The notes below the pieces were generated by a model. It made no database searches. It worked only from the letters and a program-made list of their open reading frames with translations, and had not been told where the DNA came from. A stretch of DNA of 36,636 nt. Origin: Heterostelium multicystogenum (Eukaryota; Evosea; Eumycetozoa; Acytosteliales; Acytosteliaceae). The DNA is taken from contig RCNN01000244.1 of the NCBI GenBank assembly GCA_003667245.1, positions 1-36,636 on the forward strand, read 5' to 3'. The position numbers were made by a program, and so were the translations under genes. Shown piece by piece: positions 12,357 to 21,564 of this stretch (positions within the stretch are counted from its first letter, which is position 1; every line of letters starts with the position of its first letter).

Positions 12357-12705
12357 TCATGCCAGTGTCAAAGGATTGACTCTATGATTGGTTGTGGCTG
12401 TTTTAAGCTTTTGATCGATTCCCAATAATGGTGTTGCATTGTAATTGAGCGTCCATGGCGAAAAAGATCTAATGAACCTACAACTTACTTGACCTTTTCT
12501 TACTTTAAGAATTAAACCACATTGGAAAAGAATTTTCTATTTTAGAACGTTTCATCACATTTGAAATGAAGTTATCGTCTGATTCTTTTAAAGTATGACT
12601 TTATTTGTAACCATTCTTCATAGTTTGTTGTTTCACTTCTGAGTGTATAGTTTCAAAAATAGTAGATCTATTGAGGGATTGATCAGTAGAGGATTCACAA
12701 CACAT
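12357..12705 (-). pseudogene. coding-like remnant with stops, unassigned
   Basis: On the minus strand ATG 12705 opens a 34-codon frame beginning MCCESSTDQSLNRSTIFETI. After TAA at 12601-12603 the same frame continues (KESDDNFISNVMKRSKIENS) to a second TAA at 12505-12507. A further coding-like stretch (SPWTLNYNATPLLGIDQKLK) ends with TGA at 12357. Composition is more protein-like than the flanks, but it matches no family I know. It could be a decayed gene, exons of a gene with unrecognised introns, or chance. Confidence 0.2.
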
Positions 12706-12849
12706 AAGATTAGTAAGTTTATAAACTTTCAAAAAAAGAAAAGTTCAAAATTATAGGGGTTATTACATTTATTATTGGTGTTATTTTAATGTTAAACTCA
12801 CAAATGATGATGTGTGTTAGTTTAAAAGGTTATATCTATATATTATATC

Positions 12850-13324
12850 TTAAGGGATAATTGTAAAAGTTAATTCCGAGGCTGACTGGATTTGATAACC
12901 AAAGTTGGTTGGTTGGTTGGGCTGAAGAGTTAAGGCCCATTGTTGTGCACTCCAAATCCAGTTACCATTTACGTTGGAAGGAATGTATGCACCCCAGCTT
13001 TGGTCTGGTGCAACGTTTGGAGTTGCCTTGAACTTGACATTTTGAACTGCTGTTGCTCCCTTGTTTGTGATGAAGCAGTTATATACTCTCCAAGGCTTAT
13101 TGTTGCTGTCAGTCCATGAGCTTGATAAGATTTGTTGGATGACAATGTTGGAGCTTGGTCCAGTGGTTGTTCCTGTTGTGGTGGTAGTTGAGCCAGCAGT
13201 AGTAGAAGTAGAGGTGGTAGTTGGATTGGAAGTAGTAGAAGCTGTAGTTGTTGTAGTGGTAGGAGAAGTAGTGCTGGCTGTAGTTGGAGAGCTTGTTGTC
13301 GAAGTAGTAGTTGATCCACCAGTA

Positions 13325-13356
<32 letters not shown>

Positions 13357-14799
13357 TGGTTTGGCTGTAGTTGAAGTTGAAGTCGTTGATGTTGTACCAC
13401 CAGTAGTTGAAGTGGTTGCAGGAGCAGTTGTTGTTGAAATAGGACCTTTATGGGTAAAGTTTAGAATAAGTATAATAAATGTTAGAATTATGAATAGGAT
13501 GATTAAATGGAATAAAGGATGGATAGTTTTGGGTAGAATCAGAGTAGAAATAGAGGAAAGTAGAAAGTAGTTAAAGGAAATTTAAAACTAATTACCCAAA
13601 CAAACTTGACTTCCTGAAATAGAGAATTTAGTTGGATTGGCACCAAGGTCATTGAGATAGCTGGCTACATTTTGGTTGATGGAGACCCAGTCTGCGTTGA
13701 GAATAGAATCTGTATCAGCAGAGTCTGGATTGAGGGCAAAGTAAATATGGTTTGTCATTCCGGTGGTCTTGAGATAGGAAACGAAGGAACTGATCCATTT
13801 GCTGTTCTTGGTGTTGTTGTTCTTGCAACCCCATTCTCCAATTACAACTGGTTGGCTGTTCTTGAGGAAACCAAAAGAGGCATCCCAAACATCTGGCATG
13901 TTGGCTGGATAGTTTCCTTCGTTAAAGTATGGTTGATCAGAGACAGATGAGCAGTAGGTATGTGGAGTGAAAACAAGCTTATTTGGTGTTGCGAGGAAGA
14001 CTGGGAAACATTGTTGTGGAGCCAAGTTACCACCCCACCAGTTACCAGTGGATGGTGAGCAGATGGAACCAGCATTGTTTTCGATACCTTCAATGAAATA
14101 GACTCCATTGAATCCAGTTCTAGATTGGATGGTGTTTGCAATGTTTTTGAATGCAGTGTCCCAATCGGTTGCTACGTTTCCAGTACCCCAGGTGGCAGTA
14201 CCATGTGGTTCATTCTTAACGTCGACAGCCCAGAAGTTCCAGTACTTCTTGAGAGTATTTACAACAGTGACCCAGGAATTGATGACAACTTCACCGGTGT
14301 AATCGACACATTTACCATCAACATTGTAAATACATTGGGTAGAATACCATAGACCTGGGATATAGTCGTTTGGATCGAAACGATGCATTTCGGCTACAAC
14401 CAAAATTCCACGGGAAGCACATGCTTTGGTGATGTATTCGAATACCTGGAAAGCATTGAGTCCACTAAGTCCTGGATTCAAACTGTAGTTAATACGATTT
14501 GGCATACGAGGGTTCAAGATCATATCGACAGAGAATGGCAAACGAAGAACATTGAATTTCTGAGCAACTAGGACATCGAGAAGTTGCTCAACACTTCTTG
14601 TTTGAAGTCCACCTGGAGAGAATGTCAAAGTTTCCAAACCGAACCAGGCAATACCTTGAATTTTAATGGTCTGGCCATTCATTTGTAATTGAGTACCACT
14701 AGTAGAGTAGTTTATTGAAGATTGATCGAAGCATTGTTGACCAGACACTGCCAAAACACATAAAACTATTGTCAAAGACAATAGATATTTTAAATTCAT
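12850..14799 (-). CDS. secreted GH5 endoglucanase with Thr/Ser linker and CBM49-like domain
   Basis: Two exons (14799-13596 and 13445-12850) flank a 150-nt intron; the spliced CDS is exactly 1800 nt (599 aa). A signal peptide (MNLKYLLSLTIVLCVLAVSG) precedes a glycoside hydrolase family 5 barrel. VKNEPHG holds the expected acid/base Glu (about E197) and VVIGEWG the nucleophile Glu (about E322); EMHRFDPNDY and FTPHTYC fit the same fold. Exon 2 encodes a long Thr/Ser/Pro linker from ACT/TCT-type repeats, visible as (AGT)n on the plus strand near 13317-13355. It then encodes an Ile/Trp-rich domain (QQILSSSWTDSNNKPWRVYN to the C-terminus) resembling CBM49, found in dictyostelid cellulose-binding proteins. 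The likely role is hydrolysis of beta-1,4-glucan outside the cell, in spore-coat or stalk cellulose remodelling or in feeding. The intron separates catalytic and linker/CBM modules. Confidence 0.93.
13195..13440 (-). repeat. trinucleotide-repeat linker of the GH5 gene
   Basis: The plus strand shows stacked GTA/GTT/GAA triplets with a pure (AGT)n core near 13330-13352. In the coding frame these specify the Thr/Ser linker between cellulase and binding domain. The repeat also opens long Val-rich and Leu-rich frames on other frames (13061-13570 and 12969-13400), which are artefacts. Confidence 0.7.
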
Positions 14800-17065
14800 T
14801 CTGAGAGATATTCACAACTATTAATAGTTTAGATAGTTTTGATATTGAAGTCTAATAAATAAATAGCTAATAAATAATAAATAATGGTATTCGATAATCG
14901 GATTTATAAATAAATAATTGAATCAGTATATATACAATTTGAAATAATAATAATAATAAATAAATATATTAATTTTAAACTAATAATAATAATAATAGAA
15001 TTGAAGATTGTTCTATGATATTTGTTGTAAATTAGTTTTTGGAATTGGAATTAACTTCAATGGTATTTAGATGGATTAATGTAAATTTGTAAACCAATGG
15101 TTCCAATGTGGTATGAAATTGGATTTAAAAGTAAAGTATTTCTAATAGAAAATAATAGAATTTAAAGATTTTTTTATGAAAAAGTTTTATTTAGAAAAAA
15201 GAGATCTATTAGTTAATTGTTTTTGGAAATGAAACTCAATGAAAATTAGTAATTTCGTCTTTGATTATAAATAATGAAAATAATAGATTGGACAAGTTGA
15301 TGGTGACTCTTCTGAAAATGTAAGTGATGATGATGATGTTGATAATTAAAGGTCAATGTTAAAAAGAATATTATAAAGTATATTTATTAAATTTAGAAAA
15401 GAACGAATATATTGGTTATAACTTGGAATAGTTATGGAAAATATTCAATGGTGTTGTTGTTTTGTTTAAAACACGTGAGTTATGTTTTGGAAAAACAAGT
15501 TTAAATTAGTGTAGGTAATTTGGTTGATTGGAGGGAGTCTACAAAGTATTAATATTAATATTATGAAGATGACAATAAATGATTAAATAGATGGATTCCT
15601 ATTTGTAGTTGAATTGAAATGAATTATTAAATAAATAAATGAATGAATAAATGAATGAATGAATTGGATTTATCCTTTAGATCATTATTTATAATGATCA
15701 GAAAAACAAAAGAAACAACCAAACAACCCTAAAAATGAATATTCTTTACAATCATTTGTGTACCTGCCCACACAAAACTACGTGTAATAGGATCGTGCTA
15801 GTGAGAACCATCATCTATCTTCCACAGCTTACGTACACTTATATATCGTCACATCATTCACCTACCATGATCATAATAAACTAAAACAGACTGTGAAAGC
15901 ACAAACCAAACAAGCACAAATCAATTCATCCTGTTTATTTGGCTCTTCTAAAATGAAGAGTTAATTTAAATGGATTAAATAATAGAAGTAATGTAGTCAC
16001 TTTATTCTGTAGCCAATTGAATCAGACTGTTTAGATAGATAGATAGAGTGACCGAGATGAAATGAGTGGTCGTGATGGAGTTGACACTTAATTTATTGTG
16101 TATAGGATGATAGTGGTTAGAGAAGCAATTGAACCGAGCATGTTAGTATGTTTGTGTCAATCCATCAAAAAAAACAACAACAACCAAAATATTCTTTTTA
16201 TTATTACCAACTACCATTGGCAGCACATCTCAATAGAAATTATATATATTTTAGTATGGATAAAATTTAAAGAAATGATTCATCGATGATTAAATATTAT
16301 ATACCAATGTATTGAAATAGCCAATGATTTGGTGTGTAATTTATAAAATACAGAGTGGTAGAAGTAGTAATGGTAGTAGATAAAGCAAGATAATAATTAG
16401 ATATGGTGAGTTAAATTATTACTTGTGTTTAGAGATGAATCAGCATGGTGGTGTGGTGTAATTCTATCATTCTTAGATGATTGATGGAAATATTACAGTA
16501 CTGCAGGGGTTGTTGAATTAAAGGGTGAGTATTCATTTTTTGCATGATTGATTATGAATATGGTGGTGGGAAATAAATAAATGGTATGTAGTATCAATCA
16601 CATACGTTTCAGAGCATTGTATTAAATTCACCAAAATAGCAAACAATAATTATATAGATAGACAATCATATTGGTGGAGAAATTAACTTTTGAATTTCCA
16701 ATCACTTTAAAATTGGTATCATTTGTTGAACAGATTCTTAAAATTGATCATGAAATTCAAAATTCTGTGTATTTTTATAATGTTTGCATCTATCTAAACA
16801 ACCTTTATTTGATGATGATGATGATGATGATGATTTTCACCTCCGATGTTGATTTAATACTCATACTACTTCTTTAACCTCTTCAAATATTGGATTGCTT
16901 TGTGGGTATATATTTCAGTCAATTTACTATATATTCAATGCCAACCCATTTTAGATTACACCTACACTCCTTTTAAAAAGTTTCTTTATATGTCTGAAGA
17001 GCTATAGTTTCGATGATGTAATGGTTATTGAATCACCTATATTTAGATGTAAACATGAACAGCAA
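14800..17065. other. long AT-rich spacer with microsatellites
   Basis: About 2.3 kb upstream of the cellulase start. It holds (AAT)n runs near 14944-14996, degenerate (AATG)n near 15626-15662 and (GAT)8 at 16811-16834. The stretch 15765-15860 is less AT-rich but I find no consistent frame or tRNA in it. Open frames at 16098-16289 and 16671-16877 look fortuitous. Confidence 0.4.
16811..16834. repeat. (GAT)8 trinucleotide microsatellite
   Basis: Eight perfect GAT units in a spacer. They create a run of Met codons in a fortuitous plus-strand frame. Confidence 0.85.
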
Positions 17066-17127
17066 GTGTGGTTGAGCGAGATGGGGCAATTCTAAGTCGG
17101 ATTTCGCTTCTCTTCACCCTCAATCAT
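17066..17127 (+). ncRNA. candidate structured small RNA, copy 1
   Basis: This 62-nt element is about 85% identical to one at 17459-17519, including a 19-nt identical core CTAAGTCGGATTTCGCTTC. Its ends pair: GGTTGAG at 17070-17076 with CTCAATC at 17119-17125 (7 bp, one G-U). Inside, GAGCGA can pair with TCGCTT. A short stem joining the ends, about 60 nt in length, and clustered copies recall the dictyostelid class I small RNAs, but the CCTTACAGCAA motif and DUSE promoter known from D. discoideum are not seen here. On the minus strand each copy also reads as an 11-codon ORF, M-x-E-x-E-x-K-R-N-P-T-stop. The strand is unproven. Confidence 0.35.
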
Positions 17128-17458
17128 ATTTTTGAATAATTAATTATAATCATTATAAGTTATTTATTTTTATTTAATATGGAATTAATAATGAATAGAA
17201 GTAGAGGTGTAAAAAAAAGGTGTTAAAATAAATAATAAAAATAAAAATAGTATGAAAGATCTACATTTTGTACCATTTAGAATGAACTGAAATGAAGATA
17301 ATGTGAGTCACACACAAAATTAAAAAATGATATAAAAGATAATATAAAGTATATCAAATAATGTTGTTTATGAAACAAGTAAAATTATTTAAAACAATCG
17401 GATCATGCACTAATTCAAATCTTGGAAGTACGATTCGTCAAAATCATTTTCAGGGTGT

Positions 17459-17519
17459 GTGTGGCTGGGCGTGCTGGGCAATACTAAGTCGGATTTCGCT
17501 TCGCTTCATCCTCAGTCAT
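17459..17519 (+). ncRNA. candidate structured small RNA, copy 2
   Basis: Second copy, 393 nt after the first. Its terminal stem is GGCTGGG (17463-17469) with CTCAGTC (17511-17517). Relative to copy 1 the third pair changes from T-A to C-G on both sides, a compensatory change, and another pair changes from A-T to G-T, still compatible. Loop changes are scattered. This favours conservation of a folded RNA or DNA structure over conservation of a peptide, because the differences in the possible antisense ORF change amino acids. An 11-bp inverted match (GGATTTCGCTT and AAGCGAAATCC) links this copy to 17593-17603. Confidence 0.35.
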
Positions 17520-17546
17520 TTCTGAAACATTTTTGAAACATTTTTG

Positions 17547-17711
17547 TTAACCAAACTGACCAGGGTCCTTGAGTTCGGATTGGAAAGAGAAAGCGAAATC
17601 CCCATTTGGTTTCACATCTGTAATAGAAATATCATTATTTTTCTCGTCAACAAGATTCAGTTCTAGTGGAAAACTATATAGAGGTGGATAAGAGAAGGTT
17701 TCAGATTTGTC
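17547..17711 (-). CDS. small coding-like exon, unassigned
   Basis: On the minus strand a possible acceptor (AACACAACAG) at 17712 is followed by 54 open codons, beginning DKSETFSYPPLYSFPLELNL and ending FSFQSELKDPGQFG, then TAA at 17547-17549. Alternating hydrophobic and polar residues with Pro/Gly turns look like a beta-rich protein segment. It would be the 3' exon of a small gene divergent from the LIM gene, but no start exon could be phased. Confidence 0.3.
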   Translation of the reverse strand, partial: DKSETFSYPPLYSFPLELNLVDEKNNDISITDVKPNGDFAFSFQSELKDPGQFG

Positions 17712-18014
17712 CTGTTGTGTTGTGCATGTTGTAATTGTCCTGTTTAGTATTTGTTTTTACTCTTTTCAAATTTCATATAAAGATAGACACAAGATGTCTG
17801 TCACTGAAAAAAGATGAAAATGGAGTATAATGCAAATTTAATATCCAAAATTATTTGAAAAAAAACCAAAAAAACAAAAAATTAATTTATGCATATGGGT
17901 GTACTTGGGTTGATTTGGTAATACAACAATCATAAAATTGAGTTCTTGTCAAGCTAGAACAATAAAATTAAATTTAGTTTGTTATTGAATTGATTTACTT
18001 ATAAATTACTGGAG
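17712..18014. other. AT-rich flank upstream of the LIM gene
   Basis: Contains A/T runs (17857-17884) and the probable promoter side of the plus-strand LIM gene. A T-rich tract ending TTTTTTCAG on the minus strand (about 17792-17802) resembles a splice acceptor. No frame was assigned. Confidence 0.35.
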
Positions 18015-19389
18015 ATGGCAAGAAAAGAAGATATTAGTAACAGATACATTTCATCTGCTCTGCACACTGGTGATATAGACCATGGTTTGTCAAGGTATGG
18101 CTTGTCAGAGAGTGAGAGATAATATTGGTGGTATGGGGGTGGAGATTGGTCGAAGGAGTTGAATGCATGTGTTTTCAGTGTATTGAGCGAGCTTCCTGTC
18201 CAACTTGCTTATTAATCATTGATGAAGAATGTTGGGTGATGAAAAAAAGATAGGTTCACTACACCCTCAGTTTTGTGGAGAGTGTGGACAACAGTGTAAA
18301 ATTGCATATCCAGATCCAAAAGATAGCTCCGTCATATATTGCAGAGAGCACTATGAAAGTCTTATTGCTCCAATATGCGAAGGTTGCAATCGTGGAGTTG
18401 TTGGTGAAACTACGGTTGTAAATGGAAAGAAGTTCCATCCACAATGTGCTAATGTGGATCACACATGTGGTAGATGCAACAAGCCAGTCATTGGAAACTC
18501 ACTGGTTGCACTCAACAAGCACTGGCATGACAAGTGCTTTACTTGTACTCTTTGTGGATTGAAGCTAGGTGAGACATATATTGATAGAAATGGAAGTCCT
18601 TATTGTCACCGTTGTAATACTGATCTTCAAAAGAATGGTGGAGATCCAACTGCTTTACACTCGGCAGCTACCACCTCCAATGCAAAGGAAAACCAAGAGA
18701 TTTTGGAGAGAAACAAGGTAAAGACCGATCTCTATGATAATGTACAGAAAGGAAAGGAGGCATGTCAATGGTGCAGAAAGATCTTTGGTCCAGTTCAGGC
18801 AGTGCAATTTAATGGAGGTGTCTACCATGAAGAATGTTTTACATGTTCAGCTTGCTCCAAGAAAATTGGATATGAGCCATTCGTAAATAAGTCTGGTTTG
18901 GCGCTCTGTCAAGCATGTGGAAAGACTCCAACTACATCATGTCATGGGTAAGTTACATATCTCCAACCGTAGATGCTTTGAATTGGTACTAATTCTTTTT
19001 AAAATAGCTGTAACCAACCAATCACATCCACTTATACTGTGGCACTTGGTAATAAATATCATCCACAAGTAATGTTATTCAATGGAATATAAATTTTAGA
19101 AATGTAATACTAATCTGTTTTGAATTCAAATTAGTGTCTTGTTTGTAATAAATGCAGGAAGTCTTTGGAAAAAGGATATATGGAGAGCGGAGGAAATCTT
19201 TATTGTGGTGTATGTGGAAAGACAGAAGCCACCAAAACAACTACACACTCTACTGTCCTACCAGGTGGAAGAACCAAAGGATTTGTAAGTATTTTATTTA
19301 AATGAAATGAAATATAACTATTTGATTTGCTAATCATCTTATATTATTAGACAATCGATCCACGTTCAGGAAAAAAGACATTCCACTAA
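18015..19389 (+). CDS. multi-LIM-domain protein (frame break near start)
   Basis: Well-supported exons are (..)-18947, 19008-19068, 19135-19284 and 19351-19389, with introns of 60, 66 and 66 nt. Three canonical LIM domains are complete: CGRC to CHRC, CQWC to CQAC, and CHGC to CGVC, the last crossing two introns. Before them lies an irregular LIM-like region (CGEC, CREH, CEGC, HPQC). Translation from ATG 18229 gives 322 aa but begins inside a LIM domain. Just upstream another frame supplies the missing first knuckle, CPTC at 18197-18208, which has 18 residues to the HPQ histidine if one A is added to the A7 run at 18242-18248. A candidate first exon starts at ATG 18015 (MARKEDISNRYISSALHTGD), joined by an intron of about 79 nt; this part is tentative. 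LIM-only proteins of this kind usually act as adaptors at actin or adhesion sites. Confidence 0.85.
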
Positions 19390-19655
19390 ATGATTAGCAG
19401 GTCGATTCACATCCTATATATAATATGTATTATAATAAATCAAATCCAATCAACTGATTATCTATTCTATTTTTTGTATGGTTTATAATGTTCTACTACT
19501 TAAAGTAAAATAAGTGAATTTATTCGGTTCGTTTTATGGTTTGTTTGTATATGGACTCTATTAAATTAGGATCCAAGTTGGCTCTGGAAATATTAATTGT
19601 CTGTATGACTGATTGCTATATACATCTCTTGTTTTATATTTTGTTTGTAAATTGA
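19390..19655. other. spacer between convergent genes
   Basis: The 3' flank of the LIM gene, facing the 3' end of the small minus-strand ORF. AT-rich; I see nothing in it beyond possible 3' UTR. Confidence 0.4.
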
Positions 19656-20045
19656 CTAGTTTCCTATTGGTATTATACTATCATTATTGTTGTTGTTGGA
19701 TTTACAACTTGTCAAAATATTGCTGCCTGTATTTATCATGGCTATTCCTGTACAATTTAAATTCTCGTTAATGTCGATGATATTGTTGTTGGTGATAGAG
19801 TGATCACTAAATAAATCTTGATCATTGAAGTCTAGTGCGCTGTCTTGTTCAAATCCATCGTCATCGGTGGCCAGATCTCTATGTAAAATTGAAATTGTAA
19901 TGGAAACACTTGAATACTGGCGAAATAAACCTGCAAGTTCATCTATCGGCAGGAAATACTGGTTCATAAACGATATCAGAATAGTATAGAAATAGAATGT
20001 ATATAATGAAACCATATGTTTTATATTCTTTGCCAAAATCATCAT
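19656..20045 (-). CDS. small acidic hypothetical protein
   Basis: A 129-aa frame with no recognised domain. Residues 1-35 are hydrophobic/aromatic (MVSLYTFYFYTILISFMNQY) and could be a membrane segment or signal anchor. Residues 36-60 (LAGLFRQYSSVSITISILHR) look folded. Residues 61-95 are acidic (ATDDDGFEQDSALDFNDQDL), and the end is Asn-rich. Codon use is mixed as in neighbouring genes. It may be the 3' part of a longer gene whose upstream exon I could not find, since the 5' flank is AT-rich. Confidence 0.45.
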   Translation of the reverse strand: MMILAKNIKHMVSLYTFYFYTILISFMNQYFLPIDELAGLFRQYSSVSITISILHRDLATDDDGFEQDSALDFNDQDLFSDHSITNNNIIDINENLNCTGIAMINTGSNILTSCKSNNNNNDSIIPIGN

Positions 20046-20492
20046 TATTACTATTACTATTTGTTTTTATGGAAATAACTACTATACAAATAAATAAACT
20101 ATAATCTAATCTTTGATACAAAGAAATATAAATTAAATATAAATTATATAAATTATTTAGTATAGAAAGATAGGTAGAAGATATATATTTTTATATATGG
20201 ATATATATTGAATTGTCTTTTAATAAAAACAATGGATGTCCTTGGATGATTGATTGGCTGGACAGACAATACTAATTGGGGCAGTGTGGGTGGGTTGAGT
20301 AGAACGCAGTAGTAGTGTTGATATATATAAAAATATCTTATCTTATTTTCTACTTATTTGTATCAATCTACATCTAATATTTTAATGATAATCATTATAA
20401 TCTATTATTACTCTTTACTCTTATTGTTTTATTATTTTTCACTAAATTGGCAAACCAATATTATAATATTATTATTATTGCTTAATTGAATG

Positions 20493-20533
<41 letters not shown>

Positions 20534-21352
20534 ATTCAATGGTGGATTGCTAATATAATGTGCTTTGATTGTATATGTATGTCTGACTGACTAAGGAGTA
20601 TCAATCAGGAATGAATTAATGATTGAAAGAATGAAAATGACAAATAATTATTAAAATATATAATTATTATTGTAAATTCAACTTTTTGGTTTATCACTTT
20701 TTACAATAGACAACACTCCTATTTCTGTTAGCTATGAATATATCATTGATATAGTATGCCTGTTGTTATTGTTGTTGTTGTAGTTAGTTGCTAATGTTGA
20801 AAATGAATGACAAAAAAGCTATTGAATGTCACTTCTCTAAATCGTTAATAAATATCGACCCCTGAACTATTTTGTAGGACAGACTAATTACAAATAATAT
20901 TGAACAATACAAATATACAAATTAACAAAAACAATATCACTGTTATCGGTGTTCAGTATAAATTGATCAAAATATTTGTTATTAATGAGGATAAGTATTA
21001 GTTTAATGAAGTTGGGTGTTTTTGTGTGTGCTGTTAAATATATTTATTATATGTGTGTGGGGGGTGGTGATTATTATTGATGTAAATGAGTGATTATCAC
21101 TGCTTGTTTCTTTCATTCATTCCCTTCCCCACACTCCACTTTATTCATTCATTCATTGTGCGCATTCGCAACTCCCCTCAGTATTAACTATCACGAATAT
21201 TTTAATTGATTTTAAATATTTAATAATTAATAATCATTTATTTATAGATCTTTGTCTAGCCAAGAAGTGAGCAGCAAACATGTATGATGAACAAAACAAG
21301 ACCCTTCACAAAATAAGAAAAAAGATCATTCCTGAAAAAAGTTATTTTTATT
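20046..21352. other. AT-rich spacer with (GATT)n microsatellite
   Basis: About 1.3 kb. It holds the tetranucleotide repeat near 20494-20534 and pyrimidine-rich CATT repeats at about 21110-21158. There is no open frame of note on either strand. Confidence 0.45.
20494..20534. repeat. (GATT)n tetranucleotide microsatellite
   Basis: About nine near-perfect tandem copies of GATT/TTGA. This is a simple sequence repeat and likely length-polymorphic. Confidence 0.85.
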
Positions 21353-21473
21353 TTAAAATTTGGCAGTACCATCAACACCTGTTTCTACAGGATTATGGTC
21401 TTTCGAGTGTGTAAAAAAATGAAAAAAAAGGTGTTTTTGCTGTACTTGCAGGTCTCTTTAATGTGATACCCCA
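21353..21473 (-). other. coding-like stretch downstream of TBCE
   Basis: After TACTACAG (possible acceptor at 21474) the minus strand stays open for about 39 codons (ITLKRPASTAKTPFFHFFTH, ending GVDGTAKF), then TAA at 21353-21355. It could be a last exon of the TBCE gene, which otherwise ends early, but it does not resemble the usual ubiquitin-like domain and no consistent splice phase was found. Confidence 0.2.
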
Positions 21474-21564
21474 CTGTAGTAAAGGTTACATGGACCTATC
21501 AATCTAATTACTTGCTTGTTAAAGAAAAAACCAGGATCCATCATGGTTGTCGTAAAAAAATGAT

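Noticed and set aside
13061..13570. 169-aa Val-rich frame on the plus strand and 143-aa Leu-rich frame on the minus strand
   Set aside because: Both are out-of-frame readings of the trinucleotide-repeat linker and binding domain of the GH5 gene.
16671..16877. 68-aa plus-strand frame with a Met run
   Set aside because: Created by the (GAT)8 microsatellite; no protein-like composition outside it.
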